From an uncultured SAR86 cluster bacterium (GTDB lineage: Bacteria > Pseudomonadota > Gammaproteobacteria > Magnimaribacterales > AG-339-G14), in NCBI GenBank assembly GCA_902587545.1, contig CACILL010000003.1, positions 33,255 to 97,254 of the forward strand: DNA of 64,000 nucleotides. The letters are read 5' to 3'. The notes under the pieces are model-generated. The model was not told where the DNA came from. It made no database searches and was given only the letters and a program-made list of their open reading frames with translations. Both the position numbers and the translations under genes were made by a program. Every line of letters begins with the position of its first letter. Positions within the stretch are counted from its first letter, which is position 1. Below are positions 9,151-18,091 of the stretch, one piece after another.

Positions 9151-9810
9151 TCAATCTAATTCCCAATCAACATTAAATCCTCTTCCGCCTTGGAAAACCT
9201 TTATTGTTTCTTTGTCAGAATCGTTCCGAATCAAAAATTTAAAGTATCTTTTATCATCTCTTTGCTCAGTGAACTCAAATACTTCAACAAGTTTTGATTT
9301 ATAAATAATTTCTTCTCTTTTGTTCAAAAAAGACTTTATTTTGATTTTTCCCTTGTCGAAATAATTTATTTTAAACTCGTCCTTTTTAAGATAATTCATT
9401 TTAATTTGAATCTGTAGAGTTAGGTTATCGTAAAAATTTTCTTCAATTTCAATTGAACCTTTCTTTTTACCGAAAGAATAAGTAATAATTTTTCGATCCC
9501 CTTCTTTTTCAACTTTATAGGTCTGATGATCCTTTCTCAGTCCTCCTAAAACATCTAGCTTCCTAAATCCAGATTCCAAGACAACATTTCCATTGTCTAT
9601 ACTAAAAATAGATTCTTGTTTTATGGTGAAGAGGGGATGTTTACCAATGGATGAAATCTTCCAACTATTTTCAGATATTTTCTCTAATGTTTCTTTTACC
9701 GATCCAGTTGGTTTTGATGAATAATAATTTTCATAAGGATTTAGATCAAATAAGAATATTTGATTACAAAAAAAACAAAACAGCACTTTAAATAAAATAT
9801 TCTTTACCAT
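9151..9810 (-). CDS. DUF3108-like exported protein
   Basis: Function unknown. Position after purM-purN and the pattern of a signal peptide followed by a beta-rich domain match DUF3108 proteins that accompany purN in many gammaproteobacteria. Family-like stretches are FDLNPYENYYSSKPTG near the N-terminus and YKVEKEGDRKIITYSFGKKKG in the middle; the end GGRGFNVDWELD is also typical of small periplasmic beta proteins. I used the ATG at 9810 because it gives a compact signal peptide; ATGs at 9828 and 9825 are alternatives. It overlaps purN by 23 bp. The DUF assignment rests on context and weak motif memory. Confidence 0.7.
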   Translation of the reverse strand: MVKNILFKVLFCFFCNQIFLFDLNPYENYYSSKPTGSVKETLEKISENSWKISSIGKHPLFTIKQESIFSIDNGNVVLESGFRKLDVLGGLRKDHQTYKVEKEGDRKIITYSFGKKKGSIEIEENFYDNLTLQIQIKMNYLKKDEFKINYFDKGKIKIKSFLNKREEIIYKSKLVEVFEFTEQRDDKRYFKFLIRNDSDKETIKVFQGGRGFNVDWELD

Positions 9811-10435
9811 CTTTATGATAGACATCATCTATTTTTATTTTGTTATCGATGATGGATATTTTACCTTCCTGAAGTTCAGTTAATATTTCTGGATAAATAA
9901 AATGTTCTATTTTATGAATTTTATTTATAAGGTCGTTTTCTTTTTCCTTTGCATCCACTTTAACTTTTGCATAGCCAATTATTGGACCACTATCTAGTCC
10001 CTCATCTACAAGGTGAACCGTAACCCCATGTTCTTTATCTTTGTTTTCAAGAACTTTTTTGTGAGTATTTAGACCTGGATATTTTGGTAAAAGAGAAGGG
10101 TGAATATTTATTATTTTGTTAGGGAAATTCTTAACAAAATCTGACCCTAATATTCTCATAAAACCTGCAAGAATTATAAAATCTACACTTTCTTGCTTTA
10201 TTACTTCTTTAAGTTTCTGATCATACGATTTACGATCCTCAAAATCTTTATGATCTAAACACAAATTTTTTATATTGTGTTTTTTTGCTCTTTCTAAACC
10301 ATAAGCATCCTTGTTATTTGAAATAACAATTTTTATAACAGCTTTTAAACGACCATTTTGAATACTATCAACTATTGCTTGAAAATTTGTACCATTTCCT
10401 GATAAAAGAATTGCTAGGGCTAATTTTTTGCTCAT
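9788..10435 (-). CDS. purN: Phosphoribosylglycinamide formyltransferase 1
   Basis: Transfers a formyl group from 10-formyl-tetrahydrofolate to GAR in purine synthesis. The 215-residue protein has the phosphate loop LLSGNGTNFQAI at residues 10-21 and the folate-site ILAGFMRIL. The catalytic triad is visible as Asn and His in INIHPSLLPKYPG and the Asp in DEGLDSGPI. Its start codon lies immediately after the purM stop, so the two are translated from one message. The 10-formyl donor comes from the folate pool, to which folD at 37.6 kb contributes. Confidence 0.96.
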   Translation of the reverse strand: MSKKLALAILLSGNGTNFQAIVDSIQNGRLKAVIKIVISNNKDAYGLERAKKHNIKNLCLDHKDFEDRKSYDQKLKEVIKQESVDFIILAGFMRILGSDFVKNFPNKIINIHPSLLPKYPGLNTHKKVLENKDKEHGVTVHLVDEGLDSGPIIGYAKVKVDAKEKENDLINKIHKIEHFIYPEILTELQEGKISIIDNKIKIDDVYHKDGKEYFI

Positions 10436-11473
10436 TCAAAAAATGATTCCTTTATTTGATTTTCGTGGACCTATAAAACCTAATTCAAAATATGGGATTT
10501 TTAACTTTTTTAAATGATTCTTGCATTGTGTTAAATCGCTTTTGCTTATCGAAAGTATCATGCCAATGCCACAGTTAAATGTTGATAACATTTCCATTTT
10601 AGATAGATTTGATTTTGACTCAATTAAACTAAAAAGATCATTATGAAATGGATACTTTGATCCGATAGAAATATTTGCGGAAAGATTACTTGGAATTATT
10701 CTTTCTAAATTTCCCGTAAGTCCTCCTCCAGTAATATGACTTAGGGCATTTAAATGAATTTTATCTTTAAGGAATAAAATTTCTTTTACATAGATTTTCG
10801 TGGGCTTTAATAGAGCTTTTCCCAGAGCAGATCCTTTGAATTTTTGATTTAATCTAATCTGCTTTTTTTCAATGAGTTTTCTAACCAAAGAAAAGCCATT
10901 TGAATGCAATCCATTAGATTTTAAACCTATCAAAACATCACCTTTTTTTACTTGGTTTTTAAGCTTCTTTGAGCTTTTCTCTAAAACTCCAACACAAAAG
11001 CCCGCCAAATCAAACTTACCTTTAGGGAAAGCGTTAGGATGTTCTGCTGTCTCTCCACCGATTAAAGAGCACTGAGAATCCCTACAACCTTTTGTTATTC
11101 CTTTAATTATTTCTTTTGAAACATTAAGATTTATTTTATCTGTAACAAGGTAATCTAGAAAAAAAAGTGGCTCTGCTTGTAAAGTAATTAAATCGTTTAC
11201 GCACATTGCTACTAAATCTATACCTATTGAATCATAAACTTTCATCGCATCAGCAATTTCAATTTTTGTGCCCACTCCATCAGTACAACTTATCAAGACA
11301 GGATTTTTGTATTTTTTTGGCAGAACAGAAGCAGCAGCAAAACCTCCTATAGAGCCAATTATTTCTTTTCTAAAGGTAGTCTTAGCTAAAGGTTTTATGA
11401 TATCTACTAATTGATCGCCCCTTTTTATGCTTACTCCAGAATCAGCATAGGAAGTTTTGTTTGATCTAGACAA
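10436..11473 (-). CDS. purM: Phosphoribosylformylglycinamidine cyclo-ligase
   Basis: Makes aminoimidazole ribotide, the purine step two after PurN. The 345-residue protein matches the 345 of E. coli. Motifs include SYADSGVSIKRGD at the N-terminus, the glycine-rich IGGFAAA, SCTDGVGTK, CVNDLI, LIGGETAEHP and SHITGGGLTGN. The start is TTG at 11473. It faces the DUF2066 gene across a 50-bp divergent region, an arrangement common in gammaproteobacteria. Confidence 0.96.
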   Translation of the reverse strand: MSRSNKTSYADSGVSIKRGDQLVDIIKPLAKTTFRKEIIGSIGGFAAASVLPKKYKNPVLISCTDGVGTKIEIADAMKVYDSIGIDLVAMCVNDLITLQAEPLFFLDYLVTDKINLNVSKEIIKGITKGCRDSQCSLIGGETAEHPNAFPKGKFDLAGFCVGVLEKSSKKLKNQVKKGDVLIGLKSNGLHSNGFSLVRKLIEKKQIRLNQKFKGSALGKALLKPTKIYVKEILFLKDKIHLNALSHITGGGLTGNLERIIPSNLSANISIGSKYPFHNDLFSLIESKSNLSKMEMLSTFNCGIGMILSISKSDLTQCKNHLKKLKIPYFELGFIGPRKSNKGIIF

Positions 11474-11507
11474 AGGATTTTGAATTTAAGTTCTATTAAA
11501 AAAACAT

Positions 11508-11515
11508 ATTATAAT
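11508..11515. promoter_or_regulatory. Bidirectional -10 element between purM and DUF2066
   Basis: The palindrome ATTATAAT provides a perfect TATAAT on both strands (11510-11515 on plus, 11508-11513 on minus) in the 50-bp divergent region. On the plus strand it is only 8 bp from the DUF2066 ATG, implying a near-leaderless transcript. On the minus strand it is about 34 bp from the purM start. No convincing -35 is seen on either side. Confidence 0.35.
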
Positions 11516-11523
11516 CATTTTTA

Positions 11524-12519
11524 ATGCTAAAAATTATTAAAGTTATTTTTTTTATTTCTCTTATTTTTTCTGTTTTAAATTTATACAGCGAGGATTACTC
11601 TACAATTGTTCAAGGTGATGATGAGGAAGTTTCTGAACTACTTCAAAAAGCTTTAAACCAATCAATATTAAAAGTATTAGGCAGTCAAAGGGACTTCAAT
11701 CTTAATCAACAAAATTTTAAACAATTAAATCCTAATAATTTTGTAAGAGAGTACAAATTTATCGAATTTAATGATGAGGAAGCTCTTGAGGTAATGATTG
11801 ATTTGAAAGCACTTCAGGAAAAACTACTGGAACTAAATCTTGGAATTTCTTTTTTAAAAAATCCAAAAGTTGCCGCTTGGGTTCTTTGTAAGCCAGATTA
11901 CTCATCTCTTCAGGCTGCTAAATCTTTAGATCAGAAATGTAAGTTTGTGAAAAAAGAATTTGATAGGGTTGCAAACGAGAGGGGCATAACAATTGTCTAC
12001 CCTATATTAGACTCCCGAGATATTAGTTTATTTAGCTTTGAAAATAATTCTAATTTAGAGAATTTAACAATTTTTAATGATCGTTATCCTTCCGACGGAT
12101 GGTTTTTTTGTGAAATTTCAAGTTCAAGTGAATGGTGTTTTCTTCCAGAAGATATTGAAAAGAAATTTTCTAAATTAGATGTTGAATCTAAATATAAGCC
12201 AGCAGTCGGCATAAACATCTTAATTGATAACTTATTTAGTAACCAAAGACTCAAAGCAAGCTCACAATCCAATCTTCCTTACTATTTAGAAATTAGAGGA
12301 TTAAAAAAGTTTTCAGATCACAAATCATTTGAAAATATATTAAAAAATATTTTATTTATTAATAATCTGAGTTTAATGTCATTAAGAAATAATTCAGCTA
12401 CTTATAGTTTTAATCTTTTGTCAGAGGAAAGAAATCTATTGAATTACTTTGATGAAATTGAAAATTTAATCCTTATAAACAAAGAAAAAGATAAACTTTT
12501 CCTAGCTTTAGGCGAATAA
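11524..12519 (+). CDS. DUF2066 domain protein
   Basis: Function unknown. The 331-residue protein starts with a signal peptide (MLKIIKVIFFISLIFSVLNL) and is probably periplasmic. An early segment about a multi-copy loop, ALNQSILKVLGSQ, and the central PKVAAWVLCK resemble DUF2066 proteins, which sit divergent from purM in many gammaproteobacteria. The context supports the assignment more than the sequence alone. Its stop overlaps the start of the phosphatidyltransferase gene (TAATG). Confidence 0.75.
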   Translation: MLKIIKVIFFISLIFSVLNLYSEDYSTIVQGDDEEVSELLQKALNQSILKVLGSQRDFNLNQQNFKQLNPNNFVREYKFIEFNDEEALEVMIDLKALQEKLLELNLGISFLKNPKVAAWVLCKPDYSSLQAAKSLDQKCKFVKKEFDRVANERGITIVYPILDSRDISLFSFENNSNLENLTIFNDRYPSDGWFFCEISSSSEWCFLPEDIEKKFSKLDVESKYKPAVGINILIDNLFSNQRLKASSQSNLPYYLEIRGLKKFSDHKSFENILKNILFINNLSLMSLRNNSATYSFNLLSEERNLLNYFDEIENLILINKEKDKLFLALGE

Positions 12520-13070
12520 TGATTGCGTCCTCAATACCTAATTTCTTAACCGTTTTTCGTTTTTTTTTAGTTTACCCGATCGTAATAAGTATTTTAGAAG
12601 AAAATTATCAACTTACCCTTTTTTTCTTTTTTCTGGCAGGAATATCTGATTTTTTAGATGGATATCTTGCAAGAAAGTACTCTTGGGAAAGTAGATTTGG
12701 GAAAATATTTGATCCTATTTCAGACAAAGTCCTTGTCATTGCTACACTTATATCTCTTTCTTTAGTTGGAGAAATAAATATTTATTTAACAATGTTTCTT
12801 CTGAGTAGAGATCTCTTTATTATTGTTGGAGTCATTTTGTCTTCCCTTCTAATTGATAATTACGAAATAAAGCCTTATTTTTCAGGAAAATTTAATAGTT
12901 TCGTTTTGATGACTTACCTCGGATTTGTAATCATTGAGGTCTCATTTGGTCTTGTTCCCATAGTTTTCTTGAATTTTCTGATGGTAGCGCTCTTAATAAC
13001 TTCTCTTTATAGCGTAATTGAATACTTAAACTATCCAGGTAGAAAAGTAATTTCCCAAATATTCTTTTAA
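12519..13070 (+). CDS. pgsA: CDP-alcohol phosphatidyltransferase, probably phosphatidylglycerophosphate synthase
   Basis: Inner-membrane enzyme of anionic phospholipid synthesis. The complete family signature is present: D44, D47-G48, A51-R52, G61, D65 and D69 in DFLDGYLARKYSWESRFGKI and the residues after it. About five hydrophobic segments follow, in 183 residues (E. coli PgsA 182). The N-terminus IPNFLTVFRFFLVYP is typical of PgsA. The hda neighbour supports PgsA over cardiolipin or phosphatidylcholine branches. Stop and hda start overlap as TAATG. Confidence 0.9.
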   Translation: MIASSIPNFLTVFRFFLVYPIVISILEENYQLTLFFFFLAGISDFLDGYLARKYSWESRFGKIFDPISDKVLVIATLISLSLVGEINIYLTMFLLSRDLFIIVGVILSSLLIDNYEIKPYFSGKFNSFVLMTYLGFVIIEVSFGLVPIVFLNFLMVALLITSLYSVIEYLNYPGRKVISQIFF

Positions 13071-13729
13071 TGAATCAAAAAGTTTTAGATATTTTCTTGC
13101 CCAAAGAGAGATCATTGGATCAGTTGAAAAACTTTTCATTTTTAAAAAAAATGATTTCTGAAATTGAGTTATTTTTTAGTAATGAAGAAAATTTTTTATT
13201 ACTAAACATCAAAGAAGATTTAATAAGAAATTATTTATTTCATGCTTCTTTAAATTCCTACAAAATACAACCCAAAATAATCGATCTAAATGAAAAGATT
13301 TTCAATCCGGATGTATTTAAATATCCAATGGTGTTTATAAAAAACTTATCAAGTGATACTTTAAATCAAGAATCAGAGATTTTTCTATTTAATGGCTTTA
13401 ATTATTGTTTAAACCAAAATTCCAAAATCTTATTTTCAAGTAATGATTTCATTAAAAATTTAGATATTAAATTGGCAGATCTTGAATCAAGATTGAATAC
13501 CGTTTTACCTGTTGAGATTTTAAATCCTGCTGATGAAGAAAAAATGAACTTAATTAACTTTGAACTTCAGCAAAGGGGCTTAGAAATCAATGACAAAGAA
13601 ATGAAATACATATTTACGCATCATTCTCGAGATTTAAATAGTTTATTAAATTTAGCAGAAAAACTTGATGAAATCTCCCATCAAGAAAAAAAATCTATTT
13701 CAATAAATTTAATAAAGAAAATTATTTAA
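13070..13729 (+). CDS. hda: Hda-like DnaA paralogue with eroded ATPase motifs
   Basis: Hda with the clamp normally stimulates ATP hydrolysis on DnaA to stop re-initiation. The C-terminal half aligns well by eye with E. coli Hda: LADLESRLNTV, then DEEKMNLINFELQQRGLEI, then a lid domain of the right length. In the N-terminal half the segment LLLNIKEDLIRNYLFHAS (43-60) aligns with the Hda P-loop region but lacks the glycines. VFIKN (88-92) replaces the Walker B VCIDN. The N-terminal KVLDIFLP resembles the clamp-binding QLSLPL with Val for Gln. The position after pgsA also supports Hda. Confidence 0.75.
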   Translation: MNQKVLDIFLPKERSLDQLKNFSFLKKMISEIELFFSNEENFLLLNIKEDLIRNYLFHASLNSYKIQPKIIDLNEKIFNPDVFKYPMVFIKNLSSDTLNQESEIFLFNGFNYCLNQNSKILFSSNDFIKNLDIKLADLESRLNTVLPVEILNPADEEKMNLINFELQQRGLEINDKEMKYIFTHHSRDLNSLLNLAEKLDEISHQEKKSISINLIKKII

Positions 13730-13732
13730 AAA

Positions 13733-15460
13733 CTATCTTAATTCAGGACAAACTAAACAAATTAACTTCGTTTCAATTTTTTTCTTACTGACAAGTCTTT
13801 GAATATCTATTGATTCTATAAAGCCAAAAAGGCTATAAGTTGAATTCAAAAAAGAATTAAAAGATGCAAATAAATCATCAACAATTCCTGGAGAAGTAGA
13901 TATATATTTTATTTTGAAATCTGAAATTCCTGATTTCTCTTCAAGAATTTTAATACCATCTTGAAATACCCCAAGAGAGTCGACAAGACTATTTTGAAGA
14001 GCTGATTTGCCAGACCATATTCTTCCTTGGGCAATCTTTTCAGTATTATCGATAGTTAACTGTCGGTTCTTTGACACAAGCTTGATAAATTTATTGTAAG
14101 AACCATCAACATAACTTTGCATAAATGAAGACAAGTTATCATTAGGAGGTTCCAATAACGAAAAATTTAATTCGTTGGTAGAAACCTTATCATAGAGTAT
14201 TCCGACATTTTCAAAGGAATCTTTAAAATTAGGCAAGGCTGCCCAGACACCAATGGACCCAGTAAGAGTAAATGGGTTTGCAATTATTGTATTTTGATTC
14301 ATAGAAATCCAATAACCTCCCGATGCAGCAATATCTCCCATTGAGATTACTATTGGAATTTTTTTATTGAGAAGTTCTAATCTTTGTCTGATTATTTCTG
14401 AGGCAAAACCACTTCCTCCTGGAGAATTTACTCTAAGAAATAAACCTTTAATTGACTTATCTTTATCAATTTTATCGAGAGTTTTTGAAAAGTTTTCACT
14501 GGAGATCGCTCCTTCTGCATATTCACCATCTATTATTTCTCCAGAGGCTACTAAGACAGCAAATTTATTATCTGAAGAATTTTCATTGTTCAAGAGCGCT
14601 AGGTTATCTTTAAAAGATATTATTTTTTCCTCAACGAGCGAAGATAGATAGTCATTTAAGTTCGTTCTTACAATTAAAGTGTCAATCAAACCCTCGCTTT
14701 TGGCTAGCTTTGCAGTGTCACCATCAAATTTTTCCGTTAATTTTCCGAGATTATTTATGTAATTATCTATTTTTAAATCTGAAATTTTACTTCTATTTTT
14801 TGTAACTATTTCTTTCCAAGAATCCCAGACTTCAGAAAGATAAGAAGATGTTTGGAGTCTATCTTCTTCAGATAAATTATCTCGAGTAAAAGTGTCCAAT
14901 GCTGATTTATATTTTCCAGAAACAAAAGTTGATACGCCAATATTAAGTTTTTCCAATAATTGTTTAATAAAAGGTTTCTGTGAAGAAAAGCCATCTAAAA
15001 GAACTAAACCATTCTGATTCAATAAAATAGAATCAGCATAAGAAGCCAAAAGATAGTTTTTCTTGTCGTAAAAATCAGAATAAGCAATTACTTTTTTGCC
15101 CTGGCTTTTGAAACTATCTATGGCTTGACCAATTTCTAAGATACCAGTGAATGAAATGTCTAAATAGGTTAAATCCATAAATAGTATCTTTACTTCTTCT
15201 TCTGTGCCCGCCGTTTCAATAGCCGAAATTATTTCAAACAAATTCAATTCATAGGTTTCCCTCTCAAAAAAAGAAAGATTTGAATTCGTTGTTTCGTTTA
15301 TTTTTTTTGGGGCAAAAGTTATTACAGCGCTAAGGTCTTCCTTGACGTCGCTAACCAAAAAAGTGATTGCAATGAACAACAAAGCCAAAATGAAAAATAG
15401 ATTCAAAATAACTTTTCTTGTTAGGTCAACGAAGTTGAAAAATTTTCTTAAGAAGCTCAT
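13733..15460 (-). CDS. sppA: Signal peptide peptidase SppA, 67-kDa type
   Basis: Inner-membrane serine protease that degrades cleaved signal peptides. The 575-residue protein has one N-terminal membrane helix (about 17-37) and the tandem S49 domains of the long form (E. coli 618). The catalytic lysine lies in SGKYKSA (about residue 185, N-terminal domain) and the serine in GDIAASGGYW (about 380, C-terminal domain). NSPGGSGFASE supplies the oxyanion region. It is divergent from the thioredoxin-like lipoprotein gene across 24 bp. Confidence 0.94.
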   Translation of the reverse strand: MSFLRKFFNFVDLTRKVILNLFFILALLFIAITFLVSDVKEDLSAVITFAPKKINETTNSNLSFFERETYELNLFEIISAIETAGTEEEVKILFMDLTYLDISFTGILEIGQAIDSFKSQGKKVIAYSDFYDKKNYLLASYADSILLNQNGLVLLDGFSSQKPFIKQLLEKLNIGVSTFVSGKYKSALDTFTRDNLSEEDRLQTSSYLSEVWDSWKEIVTKNRSKISDLKIDNYINNLGKLTEKFDGDTAKLAKSEGLIDTLIVRTNLNDYLSSLVEEKIISFKDNLALLNNENSSDNKFAVLVASGEIIDGEYAEGAISSENFSKTLDKIDKDKSIKGLFLRVNSPGGSGFASEIIRQRLELLNKKIPIVISMGDIAASGGYWISMNQNTIIANPFTLTGSIGVWAALPNFKDSFENVGILYDKVSTNELNFSLLEPPNDNLSSFMQSYVDGSYNKFIKLVSKNRQLTIDNTEKIAQGRIWSGKSALQNSLVDSLGVFQDGIKILEEKSGISDFKIKYISTSPGIVDDLFASFNSFLNSTYSLFGFIESIDIQRLVSKKKIETKLICLVCPELR

Positions 15461-15484
15461 TTAAAGAAGTATTATATAAAGATT

Positions 15485-15925
15485 ATGAAGTCTATTTTTA
15501 ATAATTTTTTGATAATTTTTCTTCTGCTCTCTTGCTCAAAACCGGATCTCAATGTTTTTGAAGGAAAAGGAGTTTTTCTTGATGATTTAAAAGGTAAATG
15601 GATAGTTTTTAACTATTGGGCAGATTGGTGTCCTCCTTGTATAAAAGAAATTCCTGAATTAAATAATCTTCAGTCTAATTTCTCTGATGATTTAAAAGTT
15701 TTTTTAATTAACTTTGATATGTTGGAAGGAGAGGAATTAAAACAACAGTTAGAAAAATTTAATGTACAAGTAGACTCTTTATTAACAGACCCTTCTATTA
15801 TTTTTGATTGGGTCATACCAGAGAACCTTCCTGTTACATTTATTGTTAATAGAAAAGGAGAATTGGAACTTACGTTAGTTGGACCGCAAACAGAAGAAGA
15901 AATTATTAAATTGTTATCTCTTTAA
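15485..15925 (+). CDS. TlpA-like thioredoxin-fold lipoprotein
   Basis: Periplasmic thiol-disulfide protein anchored as a lipoprotein. The signal peptide ends in lipobox LLSC (Cys17), and the active site is WADWCPPC (about 50-57) followed by IKEIPELNNL. The cis-Pro region is ENLPVTFIVNRKG. At 146 residues it is a minimal TlpA/ResA-type domain. The -CPPC- pair and the DsbD homologue at the window start suggest reduction by a DsbD-type pathway, but the partner is unknown. The 3' end overlaps the convergent M23 peptidase gene by 4 bp. Confidence 0.88.
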   Translation: MKSIFNNFLIIFLLLSCSKPDLNVFEGKGVFLDDLKGKWIVFNYWADWCPPCIKEIPELNNLQSNFSDDLKVFLINFDMLEGEELKQQLEKFNVQVDSLLTDPSIIFDWVIPENLPVTFIVNRKGELELTLVGPQTEEEIIKLLSL

Positions 15926-16716
15926 AGAAACAGCATTGGATTTACTTTTGTTCCTAATAAAATAATTTCAAAGTGGAGATGAGGCCCAGTGACTCTTCCA
16001 GAAGAACCAACTGTTCCAATTTTAGAATTTTTAAGAACATTATCTCCTTCAGAAACAAAAGTTTCGTTTAAATGGGAATAGGTAGAGATAATACCATTAC
16101 CATGGTCAATGATTATTAGGTTGCCTCTATAAAAAAATTCACCAACAAAAATAACTTTGCCATTTTCTGGAGCGACTACTGACGTTCCAGTTTCCGCCGC
16201 TATATCTAGTCCTAAGTGGGGATTTCTAGGGGAACCATTTATAAAACGTTTCACTCCATACTCACTGGAAATTATCCCTTTAGCAGGGAAATTGAACTTA
16301 GTATCCTGATATTTTTTTATTGATTTTACAGATATCTTTCTTCCATAAATTTCTCTTTCGGTCTTAATTCTTGTTAGATTTTCATTAGAGATTTGGTTGA
16401 ACTTATTATCTTTAATTGTAATTCTAGATTCTCTGAATTCTTTTTCAGAAAGAATTATGGTCTCTCCCATAATTGTGAATTTCATTTTTGAAGAATAAGA
16501 AATGGGGTATACAAGTCGATGACCAGCAATGTCGTTACAAATATATTTTTTATAAGAATTGTCTAGATTTTCTTTGCTAATAAATCTATTTAGAAGGCCT
16601 CCTTTTTCAAGTGTTTCATTTGGAAATGAACAAGGAGATACCTCAGCTAATTTGAAGTTTGTACAACTAAATAAAAAAGTCAGACAAAAAAATATTAAAA
16701 AATTATTTAATTTCAT
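15922..16716 (-). CDS. M23 family murein metallopeptidase, lipoprotein
   Basis: Probable peptidoglycan endopeptidase or a LytM-domain regulator. The N-terminus is a lipobox signal (LFSC, Cys18). The C-terminal LytM domain starts at FNFPAKGIISSEYGVKRF and carries the zinc ligands in HLGLD and HLHFE, with YSHL between them, so it appears catalytically intact. There is no LysM domain. The start lies within xseA (14-bp overlap), which suggests coupled expression with that nuclease gene. Substrate preference cannot be told from sequence. Confidence 0.88.
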   Translation of the reverse strand: MKLNNFLIFFCLTFLFSCTNFKLAEVSPCSFPNETLEKGGLLNRFISKENLDNSYKKYICNDIAGHRLVYPISYSSKMKFTIMGETIILSEKEFRESRITIKDNKFNQISNENLTRIKTEREIYGRKISVKSIKKYQDTKFNFPAKGIISSEYGVKRFINGSPRNPHLGLDIAAETGTSVVAPENGKVIFVGEFFYRGNLIIIDHGNGIISTYSHLNETFVSEGDNVLKNSKIGTVGSSGRVTGPHLHFEIILLGTKVNPMLFL

Positions 16717-18061
16717 CTATTTTAGTTATTTCTGAAAGAATGAGATTTCGTTCAGTTCTAGTGAGAATTTCATCTCCCTCAGTTAACTTCGTGTTATCCA
16801 AGAGCTCACCATCTTTGGTGGAAACGGTATAGCCCCTCGATAAAACTGACAGAGGACTAAAAGCTTGTAATTTTGATGAAGAAGTATCAAAAGAATTTTT
16901 TTTGCTGAAAAGAACTTTATTAAATACATTTTTAAAAATTAATTTTTTACTCTTTAAATCTGCTTTTTGATTTGAAAGCTTTATGAGTGGATTTCTATCT
17001 CTTAAAGAAGTTCTTTTTTTAATGAGGTTTAACCTTTTAGATGAAAACCTATCCTTTTGTAAAAAAACAATTTTATTGAAGCTTTCATCAATTTTAAAAA
17101 TCTTTTGATCTAGATTAAAATTAATTTTTTTTAGAACATTGAATGCATCACTAAAATTTTCATTTTTAGTTTCGAGATAATTTTTTATTGATATTGAGAT
17201 TGATTTTTCTAGAATCTCAATTTTATCAATAATTTGTGAGTGAGCTTGGCTTGCTATTTCAGCTGCTGCTGAAGGAGTTGGAGCCCTTAAGTCAGAAACT
17301 AAATCGCAAATTGTAAAATCCGTTTCGTGACCAACCGCGCTTATTACAGGAATTTCAAGAGCATAAATCTCTCTTGCAATATTTTCGCTATTGAAGCACC
17401 AAAGATCTTCTAGGGAGCCACCGCCTCTAGCAACTATTATTAGATCTAATTTTTCTGTTTTATTAAATTCTCGAAGCATGTTTAATGCATTTATTATTTC
17501 GTTCTCTGCTTTGTCTCCCTGCACCAAAGAAGGGGCTAAAATAAGTTTTGATAAGGGCGCTCTTCTTTCCAATATATTTCTAATATCTTGAATTACGGCG
17601 CCTGATGGCGAAGTTACTACACCGATATTCATCGGTAATTCAGGAATTTCTTTTTTAAAAGATTCATCGAAGAGACCTTCTTTTAAAAGTTTATTTTTTA
17701 AATTTTCAAAAGCCTTTAACAAATCTCCTTCACCTGAATACTCTAAGCTTTCTGCTATAAATTGATATCTACCTTGCGCCTCAAATAAGGATAATTTTCC
17801 TTTTAGGACTATCTCGTCACCGATTTCAGGAATATTTTTAAGATATGAGTTTTTAAATTTAAACATCACACAACTAATGGATGAATTCTCATCCTTTAAG
17901 GTGAAGTACCAATGTCCAGATTGACGATAATTGGTAAATTCAGAAATTTCTCCTTTTACCCAAACATCATTGAATTTTTTTTCAAGAGTAAACTTAGCGT
18001 TTTTATTGAGTTGAGAGACAGAAAAAATTTCAGGAGAATTTTTTTGTTCTTTACTTAACAT
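16703..18061 (-). CDS. xseA: Exodeoxyribonuclease VII large subunit
   Basis: Large subunit of ExoVII, a single-strand DNA exonuclease. Residues 10-105 form the OB-fold domain (VWVKGEISEFTNYRQSGHWY). The catalytic part has IGVVTSPSGAVIQDI, IIVARGGGSLEDLWCFN, SAVGHETDFTI and DLRAPTPSAAAEI. The long lysine-rich helical stretch after residue 290 and the C-terminal LSRGYTV segment are also typical. Length is 452 residues (E. coli 456). The small subunit xseB is not in this window. Confidence 0.96.
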   Translation of the reverse strand: MLSKEQKNSPEIFSVSQLNKNAKFTLEKKFNDVWVKGEISEFTNYRQSGHWYFTLKDENSSISCVMFKFKNSYLKNIPEIGDEIVLKGKLSLFEAQGRYQFIAESLEYSGEGDLLKAFENLKNKLLKEGLFDESFKKEIPELPMNIGVVTSPSGAVIQDIRNILERRAPLSKLILAPSLVQGDKAENEIINALNMLREFNKTEKLDLIIVARGGGSLEDLWCFNSENIAREIYALEIPVISAVGHETDFTICDLVSDLRAPTPSAAAEIASQAHSQIIDKIEILEKSISISIKNYLETKNENFSDAFNVLKKINFNLDQKIFKIDESFNKIVFLQKDRFSSKRLNLIKKRTSLRDRNPLIKLSNQKADLKSKKLIFKNVFNKVLFSKKNSFDTSSSKLQAFSPLSVLSRGYTVSTKDGELLDNTKLTEGDEILTRTERNLILSEITKIDEIK

Positions 18062-18091
18062 TGTTACAGTATATCTATACTTCCCATAAAA

